A DNA stretch of 40,511 nucleotides from Parcubacteria group bacterium GW2011_GWF2_45_11 (GCA_001001205.1 LCKE01000002.1:1-40511), one strand, 5' to 3'. Shown: positions 9,290-18,416, counted from the first letter of the stretch. A program made the numbers and translations. Notes: generated by a model from the letters alone, not told the origin.

Positions 9290-10255
9290 ATGATGACAAT
9301 CAAGCAAATATACAACCTGGCCATTGAGCTCGGCATTAAAAACGATTTAAGGGGCCAAGCGATCATCAAGCGGAAGTTAAACCGTCTTAAAAAGCAGTAC
9401 GCGGAATTGAGCGAGGCCAAAAAAGCCGAATTTGATGCGGAAAAGCTAGCCAATCCTTTTTCTGATACCCGTTATTTTGGCGATCCTGACCAAAAGATTA
9501 AAAAAGTCATGGCCGGCATTGATATTGATACGGCCGAAATTTTGCTGGCTAAAGGGTTGAGTGATATTGATTTAGTCATCGCCCATCACCCTATCGGTTC
9601 GGCTTTAGCCGGCTTGCACGAAGTCATGGATTTGCAGGTGGAACTGATGGCCAAGTATGGCGTGCCGATCAACGTGGCGGAAAATTTAACTCACATCAGA
9701 ATGAGCGAGGTCAGCCGTGGCATTGCGCCGGTTAATCATTATAAAGTGGTGGACGCGGCCAGGCTGTTGAATCTGCCGGTGATGTGCGTGCATACCCCTT
9801 CGGACAATATGGTGGCCAATTTTCTAGATAAATACCTTAAGGCCAATAGACGTAAAATTGAAACCGTGGGCGACATTTTGGATTTATTGAAAAAGATTCC
9901 CGAATATAAAGAAGCCATCGCGCAAAAATCTGGGCCTCGACTCTTTTGCGGCAAGCCAGATCGTTACGTCGGCAAGATCGCTTTAACCGAAATCACCGGC
10001 GGCACCGAAGGCTCCAAAGAAATTTATCAGCATATCGCTCAGGCCGGCATCGGCACTATTGTGGGCATGCATATGAAAGAAGATAACCGCGAGGAAGCCG
10101 AAAAAGCCCATTTGAATATCGTCATCGCCGGCCACATGTCTTCCGATTCCATCGGTATGAATTTATTTCTGGATGAATTGGTTAAGCGGGGCATTGAGGT
10201 GGTGCCGTGTTCCGGGCTGATCAGGCATCCCCGGGTCAAGGGCCAGAAAAAATAA
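9290..10255 (+). CDS. NIF3-family (NGG1p-interacting factor 3-like) protein
   Basis: 321 aa; VIAHHPIGSALAGLHEVMDLQ, GIAPVNHYKVVDAARLLNLPVMCVHTPSDN, GMHMKEDNREEAEKAHLNIVIAGHMSSD. Confidence 0.8.
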   Translation: MMTIKQIYNLAIELGIKNDLRGQAIIKRKLNRLKKQYAELSEAKKAEFDAEKLANPFSDTRYFGDPDQKIKKVMAGIDIDTAEILLAKGLSDIDLVIAHHPIGSALAGLHEVMDLQVELMAKYGVPINVAENLTHIRMSEVSRGIAPVNHYKVVDAARLLNLPVMCVHTPSDNMVANFLDKYLKANRRKIETVGDILDLLKKIPEYKEAIAQKSGPRLFCGKPDRYVGKIALTEITGGTEGSKEIYQHIAQAGIGTIVGMHMKEDNREEAEKAHLNIVIAGHMSSDSIGMNLFLDELVKRGIEVVPCSGLIRHPRVKGQKK

Positions 10256-10335
10256 TGTCTTCGTTGCGGCAGGCCGGATCGCGTGATCTGGTCTTTTGGT
10301 TTGTCATTTTTTTTAAATAGTGGTAAATTTTGATT

Positions 10336-11403
10336 ATGTCAGACAAAAAAATCATCATCTCTAAAGGTAATAATGCCGCCGCCGCGCCGTCAGCTTCTCT
10401 CAGGGCCGGGGTGGAGAAAGACGATAAGACTTTGGATTTAACCTTAAGGCCGGTAACGTTGTCGGAATATTTTGGCCAGCAAAAAATCAAGGATAATCTG
10501 GAGATTTTTATGAAAGCGGCCAGGCAACGGGGCGAGCCGATTGAACACGTGTTGTTATACGGACCGCCAGGTTTGGGCAAAACCACCTTAGCCCATATTA
10601 TCGCCAAAGAAATGCAGGTTAATATCCGGGTGACTTCCGGACCGGCCATTGAGCGGGCCGGCGATTTGGCGGCCATCCTGACCAATTTGCAGGACGGCGA
10701 GGTTTTATTTATTGATGAAATTCATCGTTTGAACAAAGTCATTGAAGAAGTCCTTTATCCGGCCATGGAAGATTACGCTTTGGACATTATCATCGGCAAA
10801 GGGCCTTCGGCCAGAACTTTGCGGCTGGATTTGCCCAAGTTTACCATCATCGGCGCTACCACCCGTTATAATTTACTGTCTTCGCCTTTAAGGGATCGTT
10901 TCGGCTCCACTTACCGTTTGGATTATTATAATCCCGGGGAAATTGAACAGATTATCAACCGGAGCGCCAAGATTCTGGCGGTTAAACTGGTTGAGGCCGC
11001 CGCTAAAAAGATCGCCCAGCGTTCACGCCTGACCCCCAGAATCGCCAATCGTCTGCTTAAGCGGGTTCGGGATTACGTTCAGGTTAAGGGCGACGGCGTT
11101 ATTAATGACCGGCTGGCTCAGGAAGCGCTGGCGCTGATGGACGTTGATCATCAGGGGCTGGAAGCTTTAGACCGGCGGATTTTGGAAAATATAATTGAAA
11201 AATTCAGCGGCGGCCCGGTCGGGCTGAATTCCATCGCCGCTTCGGTGCAGGAGGAAGAGGGCACGATTGAAGAAATTTATGAGCCTTATTTGCTGCAGTT
11301 GGGATTTTTAACTAGGACCCCCAGGGGCCGCGTGGTGACCGAACTGGGCTATAAGCATTTAGGGCTGGAAGCGCCGAAAGAATGGCAGAGTAAATTGATC
11401 TAA
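10336..11403 (+). CDS. ruvB: Holliday junction branch migration DNA helicase RuvB
   Basis: [75 protein letters not shown] at 10336; track uses TTG at 10330. Confidence 0.97.
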   Translation: MSDKKIIISKGNNAAAAPSASLRAGVEKDDKTLDLTLRPVTLSEYFGQQKIKDNLEIFMKAARQRGEPIEHVLLYGPPGLGKTTLAHIIAKEMQVNIRVTSGPAIERAGDLAAILTNLQDGEVLFIDEIHRLNKVIEEVLYPAMEDYALDIIIGKGPSARTLRLDLPKFTIIGATTRYNLLSSPLRDRFGSTYRLDYYNPGEIEQIINRSAKILAVKLVEAAAKKIAQRSRLTPRIANRLLKRVRDYVQVKGDGVINDRLAQEALALMDVDHQGLEALDRRILENIIEKFSGGPVGLNSIAASVQEEEGTIEEIYEPYLLQLGFLTRTPRGRVVTELGYKHLGLEAPKEWQSKLI

Positions 11404-11450
11404 CTCTGCGATCTTGGGTCCCGGTTTACCGGGCCGGATAAAAAAACCAC

Positions 11451-11621
11451 CTACCAGACGAAAGTGCGATGTCTGATGGTGGTGTATATAAAATAGGGCG
11501 GTCTGATGACCGCGCGGATGATCATGACTATCATGGAATAGTCACGACCGGCAATCACCAAATCCGCCACCAAGTGCATGGCTGACAGGCCCAAATAAAC
11601 CAGGCCGAATATTGTCAACAT
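11451..11621 (-). CDS. Putative small membrane protein (56 aa)
   Basis: Reverse complement gives GGAGGGAAG-ATG, then MLTIFGLVYLGLSAMHLVADLVIAGRDYSMIVMIIRAVIRPPYFIYTTIRHRTFVW-stop. Excellent SD. Not in the ORF track. Confidence 0.65.
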   Translation of the reverse strand: MLTIFGLVYLGLSAMHLVADLVIAGRDYSMIVMIIRAVIRPPYFIYTTIRHRTFVW

Positions 11622-11699
11622 CTTCCCTCCATTGAATTTTAATCTGGGTTCAAGTTTAAGTCAGCCTAATATATAAAAGCATTTTTGTCAATTGTTTAA

Positions 11700-12248
11700 A
11701 TGAAAAATGTTAAAATGAAAAAGCTGTTATTACATGTTTGCTGCGGGCCCTGCGCCATTTACGCGGCTCAGAAATTAAGAGAGGATTACGTCGTAAGCCT
11801 GTTTTTTTATAACCCCAATATTTATCCGGCGGAGGAGTATTATCAGCGTTTTGCCGCTGTTAAAAAATGGGCCGAGCGCGCCGGCTTGGAATTAATTGAA
11901 GGCCTGTTTAATCAGGCTGACTGGTTTAAGTCGGTTCAGGGCTTAGAAAGGGAGCCGGAAGGCGGCGCCCGCTGTCCCCTGTGTTTTCAGCTACGCCTGA
12001 ATGAAGCCTGCCGCTACGCCCAAAATAATGGCTTTGACGCGGTCGCCTCCACTTTAACTAGCGGCCGGAATAAAAAGGCCGCCATTATAAATCCTATCGG
12101 CGTTCAGGCGGCCAGCCAGCATGGCCTGGCATTTATTGAAGCTGACTGGAAAAAGCAAGGCGGGCAGGAGCAATCCTGCCGTTTGGCCAAAGCAGAAGAA
12201 ATGTATCGCCAGCATTATTGCGGCTGCCAATTTAGCCTTAATCGCTGA
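11700..12248 (+). CDS. queH: Epoxyqueuosine reductase QueH
   Basis: LLLHVCCGPCAIYAAQKL, FYNPNIYPAEEYYQR, CPLCFQLRL, STLTSGRNKK, YCGCQFS. Start may be the ATG at 11715. Confidence 0.92.
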   Translation: MKNVKMKKLLLHVCCGPCAIYAAQKLREDYVVSLFFYNPNIYPAEEYYQRFAAVKKWAERAGLELIEGLFNQADWFKSVQGLEREPEGGARCPLCFQLRLNEACRYAQNNGFDAVASTLTSGRNKKAAIINPIGVQAASQHGLAFIEADWKKQGGQEQSCRLAKAEEMYRQHYCGCQFSLNR

Positions 12249-12278
12249 GATGATGGCCGCGGCCGTTTTTTATTTTTT

Positions 12279-13379
12279 ATGAAATTATCCGACTTTAATT
12301 ATCAATTGCCCCAAGAATTAATCGCTCAACAGCCGGCCAGGCCGAGGGATCATTCTCGACTGATGGTGCTTGACCGGCGGTCAAAAAAAATTGAGCATAA
12401 AGCCTTTTATAATATTGTAGATTATTTACGATCCGGCGATGTTTTGGTGCTGAATGATACCAAAGTTTTTCCGGCGAGATTGATTGGTTATCGTGAAAAA
12501 ACTGGCGGGCGAGTGGAAATATTTCTTTTAAAAAGAAGCAAATTAGAAACACCGGGAACCGGACAGGAACCGAAATTAAAAATAAAAAAGTCAAGGGAGA
12601 CATGGGAAGCACTCATAGGAAATCGCCGGAAAAGGGTTGGTCAAATAATCGTGTTTGCTAAAGGATTGAAATGCGAGATCATCGGGCAGGTTGATCAGTC
12701 GGTCTGGCTGGTGGAATTTAATAAGTCAGGCAGGGTCCTGGAGAGGCTAATTGATGAGTTAGGAGAAGTGCCGACGCCGCCTTACATAAAAGAACCAAAA
12801 AACAAAAGAACCAAAAAATTAAAATCAGATTACCAGACTGTCTACGCCAAGAACACCGGATCGGTGGCGGCGCCCACGGCCGGCTTTCATTTTACCGTCG
12901 CTTTGATTAATAAACTTAAAAAAAGAGGGGTACAATTTGAATTTGTAACACTACATGTTGGCCTGGGAACTTTTGCGCCGGTTAAAATCCAGAATATAAA
13001 GGAGCATAAGATGCACGCCGAATTTGCCGCGCTCTCTGCCTTAACGGCCAAAAGATTGAATCGGGCCAAAAAAGAAGGCCGGCGAATCATTGCGGTGGGC
13101 ACAACCTCCGTTAGAACTTTGGAAGCTTTTTGCGATAAAGCCAACAACCTCAAAGCCGGCCGCCGCTGGGTTGATATTTTTATTTATCCGGGCTATAAGT
13201 TTAAGGCGGTGGACGGATTAGTGACTAATTTTCATCTGCCAGAGTCAACCTTAATGATGCTGGTTTCGGCCTTTGCCCGCCCTCAGGCCGGGCATCAACT
13301 GATCAGCAAAGCGTATCAGTCGGCCGTCAAAGAGCGTTATCGCTTTTATTCTTTCGGCGACGCTATGTTTATTATATAG
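12279..13379 (+). CDS. queA: S-adenosylmethionine:tRNA ribosyltransferase-isomerase QueA
   Basis: 366 aa; LPQELIAQQPARPRDHSRLMVLDR, LVLNDTKVFPARL, GSVAAPTAGFHFT, HVGLGTFAPVK, VTNFHLPESTLMMLVSAFA. Confidence 0.97.
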   Translation: MKLSDFNYQLPQELIAQQPARPRDHSRLMVLDRRSKKIEHKAFYNIVDYLRSGDVLVLNDTKVFPARLIGYREKTGGRVEIFLLKRSKLETPGTGQEPKLKIKKSRETWEALIGNRRKRVGQIIVFAKGLKCEIIGQVDQSVWLVEFNKSGRVLERLIDELGEVPTPPYIKEPKNKRTKKLKSDYQTVYAKNTGSVAAPTAGFHFTVALINKLKKRGVQFEFVTLHVGLGTFAPVKIQNIKEHKMHAEFAALSALTAKRLNRAKKEGRRIIAVGTTSVRTLEAFCDKANNLKAGRRWVDIFIYPGYKFKAVDGLVTNFHLPESTLMMLVSAFARPQAGHQLISKAYQSAVKERYRFYSFGDAMFII

Positions 13380-13439
13380 TAAATCACGCTAGATTTAGCC
13401 AACGGGCCATTAGTCTGACGTGTAAAAGTTAAATAATAT

Positions 13440-13949
13440 ATGGATTTAGGCACACATTTGTTTACCGGAGTGGTGGCCGCCAGTTTTTGGCCCGGCCTGG
13501 ATTTGCGGCAGAAAATTTTGGTGGTTTTATTTGCGATTTTGCCGGACAGCTTTGAATGGCTACATCAGCTGGCCAGAAAGCATTACGATAACGACGGTCA
13601 TTTAGTGGCTGAAGATTATAACCGCTTGTCCAAAAAGATTGAGGGCCATTGGTATTTATGGCCTTATAATTTTTTTCATAATCTTTTTGGACCGTTGATT
13701 TTTTTGGTCTGTTCAGTTTATTATAATTGGACTTTAGCGTACAGCCTGATGTGGTTATCACACTTATTATGGGATTTGCCTTCTCATAAGATTAAACTGG
13801 GTTTAAAATTGTGGTGGCCGTTTTATCAAAAGAGAATTCACGGTTTTTTTGACTGGTGGCTGGTAAAATTTTTTAGGGGCTGGGAACTTTTAGGCTATTG
13901 GGCTATTTTAACGATTATGTCCGTTATTTTAATTAGAAGTTTCTGGTAG
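13440..13949 (+). CDS. Membrane protein, possibly DUF457/YdjM-like
   Basis: 169 aa; MDLGTHLFTGVVAA, LPDSFEW, FHNLFG, SHLLWDLPSH and several TM segments. Confidence 0.55.
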   Translation: MDLGTHLFTGVVAASFWPGLDLRQKILVVLFAILPDSFEWLHQLARKHYDNDGHLVAEDYNRLSKKIEGHWYLWPYNFFHNLFGPLIFLVCSVYYNWTLAYSLMWLSHLLWDLPSHKIKLGLKLWWPFYQKRIHGFFDWWLVKFFRGWELLGYWAILTIMSVILIRSFW

Positions 13950-14035
13950 GCCATTGTTTATTCTAGAAGTTGCCCAGCGCAGGTTGCCTGATATAACAGC
14001 GGTATTTTAATTTTCGTCCGACATATTTTTTATAA

Positions 14036-14400
14036 CAAAAACCCTGCATTAGAAGCAGAGGTTTTTGTTTTTGTTTTTGTCGAGCTTAAGCTCGATGGAG
14101 CAGTCGTTGTTAATGATTCGTTTAATGGATAGTCAAACGAATTTCCAAAGCTTGAAGCGTTTATGCTTTGGAAAAATATTAATCCCTTTTTATCTCCGCA
14201 CCACTTTTTGTCTCCATCAGGGATCATTAGAGACAAAAAGTGGTGCGGGACTTGATTGTTTGTCCTGGTTTTTTAGCCAAGACACAAGGTTGGTCAACGA
14301 GATGCTCGTTTAATTGTGCAAAGAACATTATTTCAAATCGATTTGTCGTTTTGAAATAATCTTTTTTGGCAATCAAAAAAGGCTATTCCATAAGATAGCC
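14036..14400. repeat. Array of about nine consecutive, sequence-unrelated stem-loops
   Basis: Stems at 14036-14067, 14080-14095, 14116-14142, 14142-14174, 14196-14248 (19 bp perfect), 14296-14310, 14327-14360 (11 bp perfect), 14361-14381, 14381-14400; imperfect one at 14261-14284. Confidence 0.85.
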
Positions 14401-14667
14401 ATCCTCTAGCAAATTGGTGGTTTGATTTTGCTTAATCTCTTGCGGCAGTTCAGGCAGAGTTTCCGCTTCAACCCGGTGGGACTGTTCAAATGATTGTGAG
14501 GCTAGAGTCATCAATTCAGCGGCGCCGATAACAATCAGGAAACAGATCACTAGATACAAAAAAATGTGCGTTTTTTTATTTTTCATTTTTATTTTTGTTG
14601 AGCTAAGCTCGATTTGTCTGGCTTTAGCTGGATTTGGCCCAGACAGACTTTTTGTTTTTAGGGGCAT
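14383..14667 (-). CDS. Hypothetical small membrane protein
   Basis: 94 aa with one TM (HIFLYLVICFLIVIGAAELM). Real start may be MKNKKTH at 14586, because the upstream codons contain further inverted repeats. Confidence 0.5.
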   Translation of the reverse strand: MPLKTKSLSGPNPAKARQIELSSTKIKMKNKKTHIFLYLVICFLIVIGAAELMTLASQSFEQSHRVEAETLPELPQEIKQNQTTNLLEDGYLME

Positions 14668-14718
14668 TTTTAATGCCTTCTAAAGATAGTTTAGCATATT
14701 TTTTTAGGTTTGTCAATT

Positions 14719-14754
14719 AAAAAAAGGCCGGTCATTTTCTTGACGGGCCTTTTA
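14719..14754 (-). terminator. Rho-independent terminator of the 14783..17029 gene
   Basis: Minus strand AAAAGGCC-CGTCAAGAAAATGACC-GGCCTTTTTTT. Confidence 0.8.
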
Positions 14755-14782
14755 TGTTTAAATTTTCCCAGTTAAACTCCAT

Positions 14783-17029
14783 TTATTCAATATCGGCGAG
14801 AGTGGAGAGATCGGCATCAGAAACGCCTAAACTTTGGTGGCGCATAATTTCATAAGCTTTATTGCCATCCGGCATATAGGTCACTGTGCCGTTAGGGTTG
14901 ACAAAATAAGCTTCACCATGAGCCTTGACTCTAAGGACAATCCGTCCGGCTAAACGCTGGCGGAGTTCCTGACCTTTTACGGTCCCACTCATTAATTCCA
15001 GAAAATCAGCTTCATTAATGCCCAGGCCTTCTTGTCTCATTAATTCATAGGCCGAAGAACCGTCTTTTAAGTATAAAACCTTTTGGGTTTTAGGCGACAC
15101 GTAAAATGCCTCGCCCTTGCCTTCGGCTTTGAGGATGATTTTGCCTTCCAGACGATCATAAAGGTTTTTGGCTTTCGTATCAGCTTTAGGTTCGTAAACT
15201 TCAATTTTTTCCGTTTTTTCCATTTGTTGGTCGGCAGTATTTTGCTCAACCGGCGTGTCAGTTTGGCAGGCATTAGAAGTATTCTCGCAATAATTTATTG
15301 GCTGATTTGGGCTAACTTCCGTAACTTTGGCGCAGTAATGATCAAAGGTGAATAGATAACCGCGGCCTTCTTCATTATCAATGGCGCAAACTTTTTCAGT
15401 TTCGTTATTGTAGAGTTGATAACTCAGTAAACCTTTTTTGATGTCAAAATAATTAAGATCAGAGCAAGGAGTCAGGTCAACCTGACAGGCCAAATTGGTT
15501 GTCTGGGTGTAAGTGTTATTGGCGTAAATTGTGATGTTGTCGTTATAATTTGTTTCTTTGGCATTAACATTTGGCTGAAGATCAAGCGAAAGATACATGG
15601 TATCCATTTGTGAGGTGGTAGCTTGAAAATTAGCGGTAGAACAGATTTCCTCTTCCACGCTTACGCCCGGTTGATAGGTTAACGTATTGGCGGCAAAGCT
15701 ATGGCCGCAAGCGATGACGCCTAGTTGGTCAGTTGTGGCTTTTCCGTTAGTGTCAAGAGTAAGGTATTTGTTGGTGCTTTGCCAGGTTACATTGAGATAA
15801 GGTTTATCTTGACTGCTGACGGTAACAGGGCCTTGCCCGATATTGGTCACCGTGGCCCAAACTCTGACACGGTCCCCGGCCTGAGGTTTGGCTGGTTCCA
15901 GGCGAACCTTGGAAATAATTAAATTGCCCATTTCAGCATTTACGCTTGAAGACGGTTGAGTGATATTTAACCCTGCAACTTGAAACCAATAAGTATAAGT
16001 AACCTGTCTGGCTACGCCATAAGTTTTGGCGCAATAAGATTTATCCAGACCGCAGTATAAGGAAACCTCCAGGCGATAAAGACCGGTGGTAAAAGGCCCG
16101 ATTGGTCCGGTTGTCCAATAGCCATTGTTATATTCGGTATTGCCTCCGTAAACTGTCTTGGCATCGGTGTAAACCTCTTTTTCCGTGAATTTAGTAACAT
16201 ATGCCTGCATGGAGAATCCTTTAGTCTGCATAGCTAAGGAGCCGTTTTTTTCCAGGGCTTTAATGGTTAAGTTAAAGCTTTCATCAGTGCCATACGTTTG
16301 TTTGACACCTTCAATATTCATGCTGAAGGGTATTTCCGTTTCGCCGTCAGTATCTATTATTTCCGGTTCGTTTTGGCCGGAAGTATCAGACGATTGATTA
16401 TCATTGGCGTTAACAGTTTTACATTCGCCGCGATAGTCAATTACCGCCTGGCGTTGCGAGGCGAGGCAACTATTAGAGTAGGTTTTGCCATCCGTGCCGC
16501 AGACTGGGTCATAATCCGTGGTGCAAGCCGAAGCTTCATTTTGGCTTGCCGTTGGCGCGGTTAATGTTTGATTATTTTCCTTGACCTCCACTTTTTTGAC
16601 TAAACTGTTATTATTTTCATCAGACTCTTTAGTGGCATTATATATGTCCGCGCTGGCGGTTATTTCATAAGATCCGGGTTTAATCAAATCAGTTTTTATG
16701 TATGCCACCTCTCCCGGTTTAAGTCCATTTTTATTAAATAACTGGCCGCCATACCATGTTTTACCGGAGAGTTTATCGATCGCTTTGACCCAGATGGTGC
16801 TATAGGTGGTTTCCGTGCCGATATTTTTCAGAGCAACTTTCAAATAAAACGCGCCTGTAAGATGATCTGTTAGTTCAGTAGCCTGAACATCATAGATAAT
16901 CAAATCGGCTAGGCCCATACTATCATCAGTATCCTCGGCTTGAGTGTTGACAGAAGCCAAAACGTCCCCCGAGATCATAAAAGAAAACATAATGACAGAA
17001 ATAATCAGGAATTTTTTAAGTTTTTTCAT
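14783..17029 (-). CDS. Secreted multidomain protein: signal peptide, CARDB-like domain, Kazal-like domain, BsuPI-like region, second CARDB-like domain, two C-terminal ~60-aa repeats
   Basis: Signal peptide KFLIISVIMFSFMISGDVLAS; Kazal CTTDYDPVCGTDGKTYSNSCLASQRQAVIDYRGEC; LIISKVRLEPAKPQAGDRVRVWATVTNIGQGPV; tandem RLEGKIILKAEGKGEAFYV / RLAGRIVLRVKAHGEAYFV repeats. Confidence 0.75.
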   Translation of the reverse strand: MKKLKKFLIISVIMFSFMISGDVLASVNTQAEDTDDSMGLADLIIYDVQATELTDHLTGAFYLKVALKNIGTETTYSTIWVKAIDKLSGKTWYGGQLFNKNGLKPGEVAYIKTDLIKPGSYEITASADIYNATKESDENNNSLVKKVEVKENNQTLTAPTASQNEASACTTDYDPVCGTDGKTYSNSCLASQRQAVIDYRGECKTVNANDNQSSDTSGQNEPEIIDTDGETEIPFSMNIEGVKQTYGTDESFNLTIKALEKNGSLAMQTKGFSMQAYVTKFTEKEVYTDAKTVYGGNTEYNNGYWTTGPIGPFTTGLYRLEVSLYCGLDKSYCAKTYGVARQVTYTYWFQVAGLNITQPSSSVNAEMGNLIISKVRLEPAKPQAGDRVRVWATVTNIGQGPVTVSSQDKPYLNVTWQSTNKYLTLDTNGKATTDQLGVIACGHSFAANTLTYQPGVSVEEEICSTANFQATTSQMDTMYLSLDLQPNVNAKETNYNDNITIYANNTYTQTTNLACQVDLTPCSDLNYFDIKKGLLSYQLYNNETEKVCAIDNEEGRGYLFTFDHYCAKVTEVSPNQPINYCENTSNACQTDTPVEQNTADQQMEKTEKIEVYEPKADTKAKNLYDRLEGKIILKAEGKGEAFYVSPKTQKVLYLKDGSSAYELMRQEGLGINEADFLELMSGTVKGQELRQRLAGRIVLRVKAHGEAYFVNPNGTVTYMPDGNKAYEIMRHQSLGVSDADLSTLADIE

Positions 17030-17123
17030 AATTTTTTAAATTAATTAAGTTTAACTTTTTTATTAAACCTGTTGCTTAATAATAATTTTATTGAATCATC
17101 CGCTTCCATGAATTCTGTGATTC

Positions 17124-17268
17124 TCAGTTCTTGGAGATATGGTAATTCTAGAGTCCGTTGGAAATGAGCACCGCTTGGCCATCACAATCCTCAAGCTTGT
17201 TGCGGAATACATCGGCGGTGATCCAAAACCTCTTAATTCTGCCGATTGCGTGCTCTACTAATAAATAT
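17124..17268 (-). pseudogene. Remnant of a DDE_Tnp_4/IS5-like transposase C-terminus
   Basis: Reverse complement: YLLVEHAIGRIKRFWITADVFRNKLEDCDGQAVLISNGL-*-NYHISKN-*. VEHAIGRIKRF..ADVFRN is a transposase-like C-terminus; the internal stop probably replaced a Trp codon. Confidence 0.6.
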
Positions 17269-17295
17269 AACGCACGGACAGGAAAAATATTTCAT

Positions 17296-18387
17296 TTATG
17301 ATTTTGGGCTTAACCAGTCAAAAAGCGAGGATTTTTTAAGGACATAAAAAGTGACTTCGGTAGTCTGACAGCCTGATTGTTCGCTTAATACTTTTTTTTC
17401 GTAAGCCAGAGTCGTTTCATCCAATACTAGCATTAATTTTTTATACTGATCTCCGGTAGTGTTGATCTTAATCGTGACTTGTTTGGCCGCCGAGTTGATT
17501 TGTTTTATTTGGATGCCGAGATCGCCGATAATTTTTTCGGACTGTTTTTGGATATTTAAAATATCTTTACCGTAAACAATAATTTCCATTTTATTTTGGC
17601 AGCCGGCGGCGGTAGGCTGGGCGGCTTGTTTCTCCGGCGGAGGGCTAACCAAAGTTTCGGTCGCCCAAACCGGCGTTACTTTAAGTTCCGCGGGCTCTGA
17701 GGCCGAAGGTTGTGGGCTGACCGACAGCTGGTAGTCAGCAGCCGGCCGAGTTGGCGGGACTGTTTCTTTGAGCTTAATTTCAGACTCTGCCGCTTTGGCG
17801 GTTTGGGCAGGTTCAGGTTGCTTAGCCGGTTCATTTTTAAGAAAATTATCATGAGCAAAATCTGCCGATTGTGTTTGGTCCGGCGCAGTCGGTGATAGGT
17901 TTTTTATTTGTGTCTGATAAATGACGGGCTCTTGGCTGGGCGCGGGCTGGGCTGACTGTGTTTCCGCGGCCGGAGTTTTTTTATAGGCTAATTTTGCCGA
18001 TCCCGTAACTTGATTGCCGGTTTTATCTGACGACAAATCGTTGGGTCCCGCGGGGCTCGTTGGTGTTTCCTGAGACAGCAGGTAGTTGACTTCCCAAATC
18101 AGCCGTTGGCGTTCGTCATCCGTCATGGTTTCAAAAACTATTTTTTTAGACTCGAGTTTAACCGAGGCGTCGTCCGGTTGGCCCGCCTGATTGCCTGGAC
18201 GATTATTGGTTTTATCGGCGGCAACCGTTAGGCCGGTTATTTTTTTTACCCCCTCAGTCACGGTTTCGGCCGCCAGTTTAACTTGTTGGCTCACGGCCGG
18301 CACGGCCGTGGTCTTAATATATTGATACGGTTTAATGTCCACGCCAACATATTCAGCGGCTTCAGCCAGCATCACCAGCAATAACAA
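17296..18387 (-). CDS. Putative anti-sigma factor, membrane plus extracytoplasmic part (downstream half of a split gene)
   Basis: Open frame begins upstream of the track start with KIFSLKWLWLTTPATLLLLVMLAEA (TM), then VKLAAETVTEGVKKI and a Pro/Ala/Gln-rich region. Next to an ECF sigma gene. Confidence 0.5.
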   Translation of the reverse strand: MLLLVMLAEAAEYVGVDIKPYQYIKTTAVPAVSQQVKLAAETVTEGVKKITGLTVAADKTNNRPGNQAGQPDDASVKLESKKIVFETMTDDERQRLIWEVNYLLSQETPTSPAGPNDLSSDKTGNQVTGSAKLAYKKTPAAETQSAQPAPSQEPVIYQTQIKNLSPTAPDQTQSADFAHDNFLKNEPAKQPEPAQTAKAAESEIKLKETVPPTRPAADYQLSVSPQPSASEPAELKVTPVWATETLVSPPPEKQAAQPTAAGCQNKMEIIVYGKDILNIQKQSEKIIGDLGIQIKQINSAAKQVTIKINTTGDQYKKLMLVLDETTLAYEKKVLSEQSGCQTTEVTFYVLKKSSLFDWLSPKS

Positions 18388-18416
18388 AGTGGCCGGCGTG
18401 GTCAGCCAGAGCCATT

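Noticed and set aside
12246-12248. UGA recoding, as in Gracilibacteria/Absconditabacteria
   Set aside because: queH ends with TGA in a normal position, and confidently identified genes need no internal UGA readthrough.
14065-14313. 82-aa ORF in the hairpin array
   Set aside because: Entirely made of inverted-repeat DNA; no SD or recognisable domain.
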